DNA of 64,000 bases from Salininema proteolyticum (GCF_042685645.1 NZ_JBHUNX010000001.1:1054001-1118000); one strand, 5' to 3'; shown: positions 42,588 to 52,834, numbered from the stretch's first letter. A program made the numbers and translations. Notes: generated by a model not told the origin, from the letters alone.

Positions 42588-42635
42588 GGCCATGCGCTCG
42601 GCCGGGGAATCCCCTCCCCCGCCAAGGGCATGGCC
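42588..42635. terminator. Possible hairpin between convergent ACAD and GAF genes
   Basis: GGCCATGC (42588-42595) pairs with GCATGGCC (42628-42635) across 32 GC-rich bases, followed by TTCTTT on the + strand. The long loop makes it weak. Confidence 0.4.
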
Positions 42636-42649
42636 TTCTTTCGCGTCCG

Positions 42650-43258
42650 CTACTCGGCGCTGTGGCGCCCGGCGGCGTCCTCGCCCCCCGGGCGGTCCTT
42701 GTCGCGCTCCTTGATCCGGTCCATGACGGTCTCCGCCATGGCCTTGATGACCTCCAGGCCCGGACGTCCCCACGGGCGCGGCTCGGTGTCCACGACGCAG
42801 ACGGTCCCCAGGGCCTTGCCGTTCTCGTCGATCAGCGGGGCGCCCAGGTAGGAGCGGATGCCGATCTCGTCGACGACGGGGTTGCCCGCGAAGCGCGGGT
42901 AGTCGCAGACGTCTTCGAGGACGAGGGCCTTCTTGCGCACCACCACGTGCGGGCAGTAGCCGTGGTCGCGGTCCATCTCGCGGTCCATCTCGGCGGTCTC
43001 GTCCGCTCCGGCCAGGGCCGCGGCGCCGGGGCTGTCGTCGGCGCCGACGTGGAGGCCGGCGAAGTACTGGCGGTCCTCGTCGATGAAGTTGACCATGGCG
43101 TAGGGCGCGCCGGTCGTCTCGGCGAGCTTCTTGGCCAGGTCGTCGAACTCGGGGTCGGGATCCTCCCCGATCCCCAGCTCGCCCAGCCGCTCTTTGCGCT
43201 CGCCCGCGGTCGGGTCGTCGGGAGTTATGGTCAGGCGGAAGTTGTCTTCCTGGGTCAC
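42650..43258 (-). CDS. GAF-domain protein of the conservon
   Basis: A 202-residue GAF-domain protein, last gene of the conservon. GTG 43258 follows AAGGAG. The GAF fold covers about 40-180: FDDLAKKLAETTGAPYAMVNFIDEDRQYF, HGYCPHVVVRKKALVLEDVCDYPRFAGNP, YLGAPLIDENGKALGTVCVVD. The pattern is common among actinobacterial GAF proteins that sense redox or small ligands; C and H residues in HGYCPH could bind metal or haem. In many conservons this slot holds a cytochrome P450. The C-terminus is charged and disordered. Confidence 0.82.
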   Translation of the reverse strand: MTQEDNFRLTITPDDPTAGERKERLGELGIGEDPDPEFDDLAKKLAETTGAPYAMVNFIDEDRQYFAGLHVGADDSPGAAALAGADETAEMDREMDRDHGYCPHVVVRKKALVLEDVCDYPRFAGNPVVDEIGIRSYLGAPLIDENGKALGTVCVVDTEPRPWGRPGLEVIKAMAETVMDRIKERDKDRPGGEDAAGRHSAE

Positions 43259-43269
43259 TTCGGCTCCTT

Positions 43270-43911
43270 TTAGTCGAGTACGGTCTTGGGCGCGAGCGTC
43301 ATGAGGTGCTTGGTCAGAGTCACCAGCACGAGGGTCGCGGAGCGCTGATCGCGCGCGTCGCAGCGGATGATCGGCGTGTCGGGCTTGAGGTCCAGCGCCT
43401 CGCGGACCTCTTCGACGGTGTAGCGGTAAGAGTTGTCGAACTCGTTGACCGCCACGGTGAAGGACAGCCCGCGGTCTTCGAAGAAGTCCAGGGCCGGGAA
43501 GCAGTCCGCCAGCCGGCGGGTGTCGGCCAGGACCACGGCACCGAAGGCTCCCTCGGCCAGCTCGTTCCACATCGGCCAGAAACGGTCCTGCCCGGGCGTG
43601 CCGAACAGGTAGAGGATGTGGTCGGCGTCGAGGGTGATGCGGCCGAAGTCGAGGGCGACGGTGGTCGTCTCCTTCTGCCCCAGGCCGGTCATGTCGTCGG
43701 TGCCGATGCTCGCGGCGGTGATGGTCTCCTCGGTGCTCAGCGGCTCGATCTCGCTGGCCGACCCCACGAAGGTGGTCTTGCCGACGCCGAAGCCGCCCGC
43801 GACGAGGAGTTTGATGGCGGTGGGCATCTGCTGGAGGCTCTTCTGCGGGCCGGCCTGAGGGAGGGGCCGCTGAACGCCGTTCGGGCTGTCATAGCCGTCG
43901 CTGTAGGCCAT
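43270..43911 (-). CDS. Conservon small GTPase (CvnD-like)
   Basis: A 213-residue Ras-like ATP/GTP-binding protein. G1 is LLVAGGFGVGKTTFVGS (about 34-50), G3 is LFGTPGQDRFW with Asp replaced by Thr-Pro as in the MglA/Cvn group, and G4 is VAVNEFD. ATG 43911 follows GGAGG and overlaps the DUF742 stop by 23 bp. Conservon GTPases act with Roadblock partners at the membrane to transmit signals from the CvnA kinase. ORF extension to 43968 is not needed. Confidence 0.9.
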   Translation of the reverse strand: MAYSDGYDSPNGVQRPLPQAGPQKSLQQMPTAIKLLVAGGFGVGKTTFVGSASEIEPLSTEETITAASIGTDDMTGLGQKETTTVALDFGRITLDADHILYLFGTPGQDRFWPMWNELAEGAFGAVVLADTRRLADCFPALDFFEDRGLSFTVAVNEFDNSYRYTVEEVREALDLKPDTPIIRCDARDQRSATLVLVTLTKHLMTLAPKTVLD

Positions 43912-44413
43912 TGAGGAGAGCCTCCAATACATTGTGATCGCTGGGTTTGACGGCGGGGTCGGGGGCATGGGCGGTCACGGCCCCGCATTCGACCAGGTCG
44001 GACAGCAGAACCTTGATGACCATGGAGGGTAGCCGCAGATGGGCCGCGATCTCCGCCACGGAGACGGGGGTGCGGCACAGCAGCAGGGTCTCGGCGTGCT
44101 CGGCCTCCAGTTGGGAGGGGCGCAGCTGCCCGGTCGACTTGACCAGGGACAGCAGGTCGAGCTTCGCCGACGCGGCCGTGCGGCCGCGACTGACGGTGTA
44201 GGGACGGGTGAGGCGGCCGGCGTCGTTGTCGAGGAGCATGTCCTCTTCGGCGGTGGTCGGCTGTCCGGGAGCGTTGGACGGCTGGTGCCGGCGGCGGCGG
44301 CCGAGGGGCTCGCCGCGCGAGGAGTTGGCCAGCTCGGCGGCCTGGGCGGCGTGGCGCCCGTATCCGGGATGCTCGGGGCCGCCGGGCTCGTAGAGGCCCT
44401 CGCGGTCAGCCAA
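43889..44413 (-). CDS. DUF742 protein (CvnC-like)
   Basis: A 174-residue protein of the DUF742 family. The winged-helix-like region is LDLLSLVKSTGQLRPSQLEAEHAETLLLC and TPVSVAEIAAHLRLPSMVIKVLLSDLVECGAV (about 90-150). A disordered, Arg/Gly-rich N-terminus precedes it. TTG 44413 is preferred over GTG 44422 because GGAGGTG lies six bases upstream; it overlaps the CvnB stop. Some DUF742 proteins bind DNA, so it may link membrane signalling to transcription. Confidence 0.85.
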   Translation of the reverse strand: MADREGLYEPGGPEHPGYGRHAAQAAELANSSRGEPLGRRRRHQPSNAPGQPTTAEEDMLLDNDAGRLTRPYTVSRGRTAASAKLDLLSLVKSTGQLRPSQLEAEHAETLLLCRTPVSVAEIAAHLRLPSMVIKVLLSDLVECGAVTAHAPDPAVKPSDHNVLEALLNGLQRRL

Positions 44414-44840
44414 TCGCCTCACCTCCGCTGGCCACGGGCTTGCGCACCGGTGTTTCGAGATACGGCCTGACGCTCTTGACCAGCAGCGACATCTCGTAGC
44501 CGAGGACTCCGGCGTCGGCTTCGCGCTCGGCCACGACGGCGAGCACCGCGCCCTGGCCGGCGGTGCAGATGAAGAGGAAGGTGTCGTCGAGCTCCGCGAC
44601 CACCTGGCGCACCCCGCCCTGGGATCCGACCTGGCTGCCGGCGCTGCGGGCCAGCGAGAACATGCCCGAGGAGATGGCCGAGAGCTGGTCGGCCTCGTCG
44701 ACGCCGAGCCCGTGGAACGCCTTCTTGATCCCGTCGGAGGAGAGCAGAAGCGCGCTGCGGGTGTGGGGCACCTTCTCCGTCAGGTTCGCCAGCAGCCAGT
44801 TCAGGTCCGACGCGGGCGAAGAGGGCGCTTTGTCGATCAT
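44406..44840 (-). CDS. Roadblock/LC7 protein (CvnB-like)
   Basis: A 144-residue single Roadblock domain: DLNWLLANLTEKVPHTRSALLLSSDGI, LSAISSGMFSLARSAGSQV and TFLFICTAGQGAVLAVVAEREAD, ending MSLLVKSVRPYL. Roadblock proteins dimerise and regulate small GTPases, here presumably the CvnD-like protein. Start overlaps the CvnA stop (ATGA, 44837-44840), and its stop overlaps the next start. Confidence 0.93.
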   Translation of the reverse strand: MIDKAPSSPASDLNWLLANLTEKVPHTRSALLLSSDGIKKAFHGLGVDEADQLSAISSGMFSLARSAGSQVGSQGGVRQVVAELDDTFLFICTAGQGAVLAVVAEREADAGVLGYEMSLLVKSVRPYLETPVRKPVASGGEAIG

Positions 44841-46885
44841 TGGGACTCCTTGTGCGTGTAGCGCGGTTGATCAGTGTCCGTACCGGGGGCCGCCTGCTCG
44901 CCGCGGGGTTCGCCCTGGTTCAGACCTTGCGTGAAGGACTTCATGAGGTACGGGTCGTGTCCCTGTTCGGCCACTGTGGACCCTGTCGCGCCCGGCGACT
45001 GGCGCAGCTGCGGGGCCATGTGGGTCTGCCGCTGGCGGCGCGGCAGTTCGGGACGGGAGTCCGCCTCGGGAGCCGGAGCGGGCTCCGGCTGCGTCGGGGA
45101 CCCGGGGGCCGGAGCGGTGTAGCCCGCCTCTATCGGGCGGCGGGGCAGTCCGCTCGTGGCGCCTCCTCCGGCCACCGGCTGCGGGCGTGCGCCGACGGAA
45201 GGCTGGGCGGCCTCCATCGCGGCGGGCGCCGGCTGCGCGGGAACGGTGGAGGGGATCGGCTCGCCCTGGCGGGCTTGCACGGACTGCGAGGGGAGCGGGA
45301 CGATGGTGGACTCGCCCGGAGGGGAGGGGAACGGCGCCCGGTCGTCGTCGACGGGGAGCATGCGCCCCGGCTCCGACGGGCCCGGCGAGGGCTCGAAGGA
45401 TGGGACTCCGGCCGCGTAGGCCGGCGCGGCCTCCTGCGGAGCCGACGGTGCGCCGTAGGAGGGGTTCGGAGCGGCGGGAGGCGTCGAGCCGAAGGAGGGC
45501 GCGGGTTCCCCGGCTCCGTGCGGCGCGGCGGGCTCGCGCGGAAGCTCAGCGCGGGCCGGGGCGGCGGGCGCAGCCGCGGGTGCGGGCGGGGCCGGGAGGG
45601 CCTCCTGGCCGGGCGAGTCGCCGAGCAGGCCGTCGCCGACGACCATGACCGCCTGGGTGCCGCCGAAGATGTTGGTCTGCAGCTGCACCGTCAGGTCGTG
45701 GCGCCGCGCCAGCGAGCTGACGACGAACAGGCCTATGCGGCCGTCGGCGAGCAGGTCGTCCAGGTTGACCTCGTCGGGAGAGGACAGCATCCGGTTGTGG
45801 CTCTCGCGCTCCTCGGCGTCCATGCCGAGGCCCCTGTCCTCGACCTCGATGGCCAGGCCCGCCGACACGCGCTGCACGCGCAGCAGGACCTGGGTCTGCG
45901 GCGGGGAGAAGGCCGTGGCGTTCTCCACCAGCTCGGCGACGAGGTGGATGATGTCGGCGACCGCGTGGCCCTTCAGGGTCCCCTCCACCGGGCGCACCAG
46001 CTTGACGCGGGCGTACTGCTCCACTTCGGAGACCGCCGAGCGCAGCGCCTCGTAGACGTTGACCGGCCGGCTCCACTGGCGCCGCGAGGTCGCCCCGCCC
46101 AGGACCGCGAGGTTCTCGGCGTGGCGGCGGATGCGGGTGGCCAGGTGGTCGACGGCGAACAGGCCCTTGAGGAGTTCGGGGTCCTCGACCTCCTGCTCGA
46201 GTTCGTCGAGCAGCTGGATCTCGCGGTGGACCAGCGACTGCAGCCGCCGGGCCAGGTTGACGAAGATGCCCACGCGGTGGTTGGTGTCCATCCCGTCCAT
46301 GTGGCCGGGCGTCTCGGAGACGGAGACCTCCTGCGCCTTGGGGGCCTCCTGGGCCGGGATGCGCGACGCCACGGCCGCGACGGCCTCCACCGCCTGGCGC
46401 AACTGCGCGACCTCCTGGGCCATGAGCCCCAGGGACTGCCCGGCCGGGACGGCCGAGGGCGAGGGGGGTGCGGGCACGCGCGACTGCTGCTCGGTCGGCA
46501 GGTGCCGCTGCAGCTGGTCGAAGAGCTGCCAGAGTCCATAGTGGGCTTCGGCGACGGGGAGGCGCAGCCGGTTGAGCCGCCGCGAGAGTTCGTCCTCCTG
46601 CGCGTTGGCCGAGCGCGCCGCCAGGGCGATGACCGCTCCGATGAGGACGGCCGCGACGGCGGCGGCCACGAGGCCGACCACGGTCGTGGCGCCCAGTTGC
46701 CACATCGCGGCGACGGCGCCCGCCGCCAGGAGCGCCGAGGCCGCCGACGGGAGGACGACCAGCTGCACGGGGCGTCGGGTCAGGCCCGTCGGCCGCTGCC
46801 GGTCGGCGTACGGGTCGGGGCCGCGGCCCGCCTGATGGTGCTGCTGCGCTGTGGGCCGGAATTGTTCGGGCATCGCCATCCTCAC
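44837..46885 (-). CDS. Conservon sensor kinase (CvnA-like)
   Basis: A 682-residue membrane kinase-like protein. Two transmembrane helices (about 42-92) lead into a helical signalling region (100-270) with NHRVGIFVNLARRLQSLVHREIQLLDELE and a HATPase_c domain (about 300-425): LVAELVENATAFSPP (N box), VEDRGLGMDAEE and DGRIGLFVVSSLARRH. The remaining 250 residues are Pro/Ala-rich and disordered, ending near RQTHMAPQLRQSPGA. It heads the A-B-C-D-GAF operon with overlapping genes. ATG 46885, 46879 and 46873 are possible starts. Confidence 0.9.
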   Translation of the reverse strand: MRMAMPEQFRPTAQQHHQAGRGPDPYADRQRPTGLTRRPVQLVVLPSAASALLAAGAVAAMWQLGATTVVGLVAAAVAAVLIGAVIALAARSANAQEDELSRRLNRLRLPVAEAHYGLWQLFDQLQRHLPTEQQSRVPAPPSPSAVPAGQSLGLMAQEVAQLRQAVEAVAAVASRIPAQEAPKAQEVSVSETPGHMDGMDTNHRVGIFVNLARRLQSLVHREIQLLDELEQEVEDPELLKGLFAVDHLATRIRRHAENLAVLGGATSRRQWSRPVNVYEALRSAVSEVEQYARVKLVRPVEGTLKGHAVADIIHLVAELVENATAFSPPQTQVLLRVQRVSAGLAIEVEDRGLGMDAEERESHNRMLSSPDEVNLDDLLADGRIGLFVVSSLARRHDLTVQLQTNIFGGTQAVMVVGDGLLGDSPGQEALPAPPAPAAAPAAPARAELPREPAAPHGAGEPAPSFGSTPPAAPNPSYGAPSAPQEAAPAYAAGVPSFEPSPGPSEPGRMLPVDDDRAPFPSPPGESTIVPLPSQSVQARQGEPIPSTVPAQPAPAAMEAAQPSVGARPQPVAGGGATSGLPRRPIEAGYTAPAPGSPTQPEPAPAPEADSRPELPRRQRQTHMAPQLRQSPGATGSTVAEQGHDPYLMKSFTQGLNQGEPRGEQAAPGTDTDQPRYTHKESQ

Positions 46886-47272
46886 GAGATGAGTCCATCG
46901 TTTGTTCGCATGCGACGGCGGCGGGTCCCTTGAGGCGTAAGGGGAGAGAATTCTGGAGCGGACTGCCCCGCCGCGATCGTCTGAGCGCCACTACTTGGAT
47001 AGCACGGGCCCCAGGGCGAGTCAACCTCAGGTGCGTCGGATGTCCGACAGGAACACCCTTGTCGGTTATGGTAAAGAGCCTGGCGCACAAGGATATTCAA
47101 TATCCATCAAGGATCGTCTCCCGATCCGCCGAGCCCTTCGCGCCGTCCAGTCCGCCGCGCTCTCGCACCGGCGAAATGAATTGATTTCGCCCTCCCATAC
47201 TCCTCCGCCGATTAGAGTGTCAGAAGGCATTCCACCCGGGCGGGTGATCACCCGGGAGAGTAGGAGGACGGC
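46886..47272. other. Divergent control region between conservon and ABC exporter
   Basis: This 387-bp, relatively AT-rich gap holds CCGACA and TGTCGG arms (47044-47065) and the perfect dyad GGATATT-C-AATATCC (47091-47105). Both conservon (-) and ABC (+) promoters should lie here; no clear -35/-10 pair was identified. No gene is supported. Confidence 0.45.
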
Positions 47273-48261
<989 letters not shown>

Positions 48262-48265
<4 letters not shown>

Positions 48266-49062
48266 CCTCCGTCGAACCCGTCGAGGCCGCCGGTCGGCCC
48301 GGGCCCTCCGCGACGTTCCGCCAGTCGGCCACCATGGCGTGGCGCCAGCTCGTGCGCATCAAGCACAACCCGATGGAACTGCTGGACCTCTCGCTGATGC
48401 CCATCATGTTCCTGCTGATCTTCGTGTACGTCTTCGGCGGACAGATGATGGGGGACTACCGCACCTACCTGCAGTACGTCCTGGGCGGGATGATCGCGCA
48501 GAACGCCGTCTTCGCCACCATGAACACCGGCCTCGGGCTCAACTCCGATCTGCGCAAGGGCGTCTACGACCGGTTCCGCTCCCTGCCCATCGCGCGCTCC
48601 GCGCCGCTGGCCGGGCGGATCCTCTCCGACCTATTCAAGCAGCTGTGGGCCTTCATGGTCATGGTCGTCCTCGGCGTGGTCATGGGCTTCGAGGTCCAGA
48701 GCCTGCCCGGCGTCCTCGGGGCCGCCGGGGTGCTGCTCGTCTTCTCCCTCGGCATCTCCTGGTTCGCGGTCCTCATAGGAATCATCTCCAACTCCGAGGA
48801 GAAGGTCCAGATCTACAGCTTCGTCCTGGTGTTCCCGCTGACGTTCACCTCGTCGGTGTTCGTCGACATCGACACCATGCCCGGCTGGCTGCAGGCGTGG
48901 GCCAAGGTCAACCCGATCACCCACCTGGCCGACGCGCTGCGCGGGCTGCTCTCCGGCGGACCGGTGGCGTCGCCGGTGCTCTGGACGGTGGTGTGGGCGG
49001 CGGTCATCTTCGCCGTCTTCGCGCCCCTGGCCATGAGGGCCTACAGGAGGAAGACCGCCTAG
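48262..49062 (+). CDS. ABC-2 type permease (DrrB-like)
   Basis: A 266-residue integral membrane partner of the ATPase, with six transmembrane helices (LSLMPIMFLLIFVYVFGG, LGGMIAQNAVFA, WAFMVMVVLGVVMGF, LLVFSLGISWFAVLIGI, VFPLTFTSSVF, WTVVWAAVIFAVFAPLAM). The ABC-2 signature FRSLPIARSAPLAGR and NPITHLADALRGLL are present. GTG 48262 overlaps the ATPase stop. Ends 11 bp before a possible small ORF. Confidence 0.93.
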
Positions 49063-49073
49063 GCGCCGAGGAG

Positions 49074-49181
49074 GTGCCCGAAGAAGAGCTCGGCGGCCGC
49101 TGGGGCGACCCCGTCCACGCCGAGAACACGGCCTACGTCCAGAACACCCTCGATGAAGAGATGAAACGCCGCGGCGAGTAG
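49074..49181 (+). CDS. Possible 35-residue small ORF after the ABC permease
   Basis: GTG 49074 to TAG 49181 encodes a charged peptide (VPEEELGGRWGDPVHAENT..., ending EEMKRRGE) with very high third-position GC, typical of true coding here. AGGAG lies too close to the GTG for efficient initiation. It might be a coupled small protein or a remnant; no family is recognised. Confidence 0.35.
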   Translation: MPEEELGGRWGDPVHAENTAYVQNTLDEEMKRRGE

Positions 49182-49194
49182 ACCGCGAAGCCGA

Positions 49195-49226
49195 AGAGGG
49201 GCCGGGGAAAGATCCCCGGCCCCTCT
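49195..49226. terminator. Terminator between the ABC operon and aceE
   Basis: AGAGGGGCCGGGGA and its complement form a perfect 14-bp stem with an AAGA loop, placed between convergent genes and able to serve both. Confidence 0.75.
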
Positions 49227-49245
49227 CACTCGACGGTGGGCGACT

Positions 49246-51999
49246 CTACGAGTCGCCTCCGGCCTCGCCCGCGTCGGCGGCGGTCGGGTCGGTGATCTGG
49301 TAGCGCTTGGCCGCCTCGGCGGCCTTCTCCGGCTTGACCTCGCCGGCCGCGGCCAGGCGCCGCAGCACTGCCACGACGGTCGACTCGGCGTCGATGTTGA
49401 AGTGGCGGCGCAGGGCGCCACGCGTGTCGGAGTGCCCGAAGCCGTCGGTGCCCAGCGACGTGTAGTCGCCCGGAACCCAGCGGCTGATCAGGTCCGGCAC
49501 GGCCACCTGGTAGTCGGTGACGGCCACGAACGGCCCCTCGGAGCCGGTCAGCTTCTGCGTCAAGTACGGCACGCGCGGCTCGTTCTCCGGGTGGCGCAGC
49601 GCCTCCTTCTCCGCGTCGATCGCGTCGCGGTTCAGCTCGCCCCACGAGGTGACCGACCACACGTCGGCCGAGACGCCCCAGTCGGCGGCCAGGATGTCCG
49701 CCGCGTCCTGGGCGGCGGCCATGGCCGAACCCGACGTCAGGATCTGCGCCTTCGGACCCGAGGCCTCGGAGGCCCGGACCTTGTGGATGCCGCGGAGGAT
49801 GCCCTCCACGTCCACGCCCTCCGGCTCGGCCGGCTGGATGATCGGCTCGTTGTAGACCGTCAGGTAGTAGATCAGGCTCTCCTGGCGCTCGCCGTACATG
49901 CGGTCGAGGCCGTCGCGCATGATGTGCGCGATCTCGTAACCGTACGACGGGTCGTAGGAGACCACGCCGGGGTTGGTGTGCGCCAGCAGCAGCGAGTGGC
50001 CGTCCTCGTGCTGGAGGCCCTCGCCGTTGAGCGTGGTGCGCCCGGCGGTCGCCCCGATGAGGAAGCCGCGCGCCATCTGGTCGGCGGCCGCCCAGATCGC
50101 GTCGGCGGTCCGCTGGAACCCGAACATCGAGTAGAAGATGTAGAACGGGATCATCGGCTCGCCGTGCGTGTCGTAGGAGGAGCCGGCCGCGGTGAACACG
50201 GCCATGGAGCCGGCCTCGTTGATGCCCAGGTGCATCAGCTGGCCCTGCTCGCTCTCCTTGTACGACAGGAACAGGTTGTGGTCCACCGGAGTGTAGTTCT
50301 GCCCCTTGGTGGAGTAGATCTTGTTGGTGGAGAACATCGAGTCCATGCCGAAGGTGCGGGCCTCGTCGGGGATGATGGGGACCCAGCGCTTGCCGGTCTC
50401 CTTGTCCTTCATGAGGTCCTTCAGCACGCGCACCAGCGCCATCGTGGTGGCGGCCTTCTGTTTGCCCGAACCGCGTTTGCCGGACTTGTAGGCCTCGTCG
50501 CCCGGCAGGTTCAGCGGGATGTGCGTCTTGTCGCGGGCCGGGATGTTCCCGCCCATGGCGGCCAGGCGCTCCTTGACGTACTCGGCCTCCGCGCTGCCCT
50601 CCTCGGGCTTGAAGTACGGCACCGAGTACGGGTCGGCCTCGATCTGTTCGTCGGTGACGGGCATGTCCAGCGTGTCGCGGAACAGCTTGATGTCGTCGAC
50701 GGCCATCTTCTTCATCTGGTGGGTCGCGTTGCGGCCCTGGAAGGACGGTCCTAGCGTGGCGCCCTTGACGGTGTGCGCCAGGATGACCGTCGGCTGTCCC
50801 TTGTGCTGAGTGGCGGCCTTGTAGGCGGCGTAGACCTTGCGCTCGTCGTTGCCGCCGCGCTTGAGGGCCCAGATCTGCTCGTCGGTCATGTTCTCGACGA
50901 GCTTGAGGGCGCGCGGGTCGCGGGCGAACAGGTTCTCGCGGATGTAGCCGCCCGACTCGGCGCGCATCGTCTGGAAGTCGCCGTCCGGCAGCGTGTTCAT
51001 GAGGTTGACCAGGGCACCGGTCGTGTCCGCGTTGAGGATCGGGTCCCAGCCGCGGCCCCACAGGGTCTTGACGACGTTCCAGCCGGCGCCCTTGAAGAAC
51101 GCCTCCAGCTCCTGCACGATCTTGCCGTTGCCGCGGACCGGGCCGTCGAGGCGCTGCAGGTTGCAGTTGACGACGAACGTCAGGTTGTCCAGCCCTGCGT
51201 TGGCCGCGTACTGCAGCGCCCCGCGCGACTCCGGCTCGTCCATCTCGCCGTCGCCGAGGAACGCCCACACGCGCTGCTGCGAGGTGTCCTTGACGCCGCG
51301 GTCGGCGAGGTACTTGTTGAACCAAGCTTGGTTGATGGCGTTGATCGGCCCGAGGCCCATCGACACGGTCGGGAACTGCCAATAGTCGCCCATCAGGCGC
51401 GGGTGCGGGTACGACGGCAGGCCCCCCTGGGGACGCGACAGCTCCTGGCGGAAGCCGTCGAGCTCGTCGTCCGTCAGACGCCCCTCCACGAAGGAGCGGG
51501 CGTACATGCCCGGCGAGCCGTGGCCCTGGAAGAAGATCTGGTCGCCGCCGCCGGGGTGGTTGCGTCCCTGGAAGAAGTGGTTGTAACCGACTTCGTAGAG
51601 CGTCGAGGAGGACGCGTACGTCGAGATGTGGCCGCCCACGCCGACGCCGGGGCGCTGCGCGCGGTGGACCAGCATCGCCGCGTTCCAGCGAACGTAGTTC
51701 TGGATGCGCTGCTCGATGTCCTCATCGCCCGGGTAGTGCGGCTCCTCGGCCTCCGGGATGGTGTTGACGTAGTCGGTGACCGACGGGGAGCTGGGAAGCT
51801 CCACCTTCTTCGACTGCGCGTGCTCGACCAGCTTCTGCATGATGAAGCGGGCGCGGTCGGGTCCGGCGGTGCCGATAAGGCCGTCGAGCGAAGCCAGCCA
51901 TTCGCTGGTCTCCTCCGGGTCGGCGTCGGGGGCGCCGATGGGCGCGCCGGCCGGACCAGAGTGGTTGTAATCCGTTGTCACGGGCTCTACCTCGTTCAT
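49246..51999 (-). CDS. aceE: Pyruvate dehydrogenase E1 component, homodimeric
   Basis: Decarboxylates pyruvate and transfers the acetyl group to lipoyl-E2. This is the large single-chain E1 (about 917 residues) found in actinobacteria and enterobacteria. Landmarks: DYVNTIPEAEEPHYPGDE and RWNAAMLVHRAQRPGVGVGGHISTYAS near the N-terminus, the thiamine-diphosphate motif GDGEMDEPESRGAL...NLTFVVNCN, and GRTTLNGEGLQHEDGHSLL later. ATG 51999 is preferred; the frame opens at TTG 52077 with a 26-residue extension, and GTG 51981 is another option. It depends on lipoyl groups made by lipA. It stands alone, with an inverted repeat upstream. Confidence 0.95.
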   Translation of the reverse strand: MNEVEPVTTDYNHSGPAGAPIGAPDADPEETSEWLASLDGLIGTAGPDRARFIMQKLVEHAQSKKVELPSSPSVTDYVNTIPEAEEPHYPGDEDIEQRIQNYVRWNAAMLVHRAQRPGVGVGGHISTYASSSTLYEVGYNHFFQGRNHPGGGDQIFFQGHGSPGMYARSFVEGRLTDDELDGFRQELSRPQGGLPSYPHPRLMGDYWQFPTVSMGLGPINAINQAWFNKYLADRGVKDTSQQRVWAFLGDGEMDEPESRGALQYAANAGLDNLTFVVNCNLQRLDGPVRGNGKIVQELEAFFKGAGWNVVKTLWGRGWDPILNADTTGALVNLMNTLPDGDFQTMRAESGGYIRENLFARDPRALKLVENMTDEQIWALKRGGNDERKVYAAYKAATQHKGQPTVILAHTVKGATLGPSFQGRNATHQMKKMAVDDIKLFRDTLDMPVTDEQIEADPYSVPYFKPEEGSAEAEYVKERLAAMGGNIPARDKTHIPLNLPGDEAYKSGKRGSGKQKAATTMALVRVLKDLMKDKETGKRWVPIIPDEARTFGMDSMFSTNKIYSTKGQNYTPVDHNLFLSYKESEQGQLMHLGINEAGSMAVFTAAGSSYDTHGEPMIPFYIFYSMFGFQRTADAIWAAADQMARGFLIGATAGRTTLNGEGLQHEDGHSLLLAHTNPGVVSYDPSYGYEIAHIMRDGLDRMYGERQESLIYYLTVYNEPIIQPAEPEGVDVEGILRGIHKVRASEASGPKAQILTSGSAMAAAQDAADILAADWGVSADVWSVTSWGELNRDAIDAEKEALRHPENEPRVPYLTQKLTGSEGPFVAVTDYQVAVPDLISRWVPGDYTSLGTDGFGHSDTRGALRRHFNIDAESTVVAVLRRLAAAGEVKPEKAAEAAKRYQITDPTAADAGEAGGDS

Positions 52000-52084
52000 T
52001 GATTCGGCGAAGTCGCCGTCGGCAGTCGGCGCATGCACCTCAGTGCGACGGCTGCCCGATGACTTCTGGTAAGGCAAGGTGTCT

Positions 52085-52114
52085 GTAGATTCTTACATCC
52101 TCACTCGAATCTAC
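52085..52114 (-). promoter_or_regulatory. 8-bp inverted repeat in the aceE upstream region
   Basis: GTAGATTC (52085-52092) and GAATCTAC (52107-52114) are exact complements 14 bp apart, enclosing TTACATCC. They lie just upstream of the aceE reading frame where a promoter is expected. A regulator of pyruvate metabolism could bind, but its identity is unknown. A second short dyad GGCGTC-ATT-GACGCC sits at 52205-52219. Confidence 0.45.
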
Positions 52115-52369
52115 CGCGCGGTCCCTCTCGTTCGACCTCTTCGTGGGAGCTGAGTCACTCTCCCCGGGCGGGAAATGGCGAGCACAGGTCACACCAGTGC
52201 TCCAGGCGTCATTGACGCCATCCTGCCCGACCCGCGTCACAGTGCGCGAGTTACCGTGTGGGGACAGAACCGGACCATTCCGACGTGCGGCCGCCCAGGC
52301 GCACCAGGCACTCCGCGTCGCGCCTGACCTGCTGGACCGGACGGTCGCCGACACAGAAGGAGAACACGC

Positions 52370-52834
52370 ATGCCGCTCGAAATCGGCGCCACCGCCCCCG
52401 AGTTCACCCTGAAAGACCAGAACAACCAGGAGGTCTCCCTCTCCGACTTCAAGGGGAAGAAGAACGTCCTGCTGGTGTTCTACCCGTTCGCCTTCACCGG
52501 CGTCTGCGAGGGCGAGATGTGCGGAATCCGCGACAACATCGCCGCCTACCAGAACGACGACACCGCCGTCCTGACCGTCTCGGTCGACTCGCCCTTCGCC
52601 CACAAGGTCTGGGCCGAGCGCGAGGGCTTCGAGTTCCCGCTGCTGTCCGACCTGTGGCCCCACGGCGAGGTCGCGCAGGCCTACGGCGTGTTCAACGACG
52701 AGAAGGGCATGGCCAACCGCGGCACCTTCGTCATCGACAAGGAGGGCGTCGTCCGCTTCAGCGAGATGAACATGCCCGGTGACGCCCGCGACCAGCAGGG
52801 ATGGCAGAAGGCCCTTAAAGGGCTCTCCGCCTAG
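52370..52834 (+). CDS. Peroxiredoxin (AhpE/BCP-like)
   Basis: A 154-residue thiol peroxidase. The peroxidatic Cys is C46 in FYPFAFTGVCEGEMC; a second Cys, C51, five residues on, could act as resolving thiol as in atypical 2-Cys enzymes. The text APEFTLKDQNNQEVSLSDFKG is typical. It resembles actinobacterial AhpE, which reduces peroxynitrite and organic peroxides. ATG 52370 is preceded by GAAGGAGAA. Ends before a strong hairpin. Confidence 0.9.
   Translation: MPLEIGATAPEFTLKDQNNQEVSLSDFKGKKNVLLVFYPFAFTGVCEGEMCGIRDNIAAYQNDDTAVLTVSVDSPFAHKVWAEREGFEFPLLSDLWPHGEVAQAYGVFNDEKGMANRGTFVIDKEGVVRFSEMNMPGDARDQQGWQKALKGLSA

Noticed and set aside
39591..42773. 1060-residue minus-strand open frame
   Set aside because: It is the GC-bias shadow of the reductase fusion and acyl-CoA dehydrogenase genes, which have clear motifs; the shadow is Gly/Asp/His/Val-rich with no domain.
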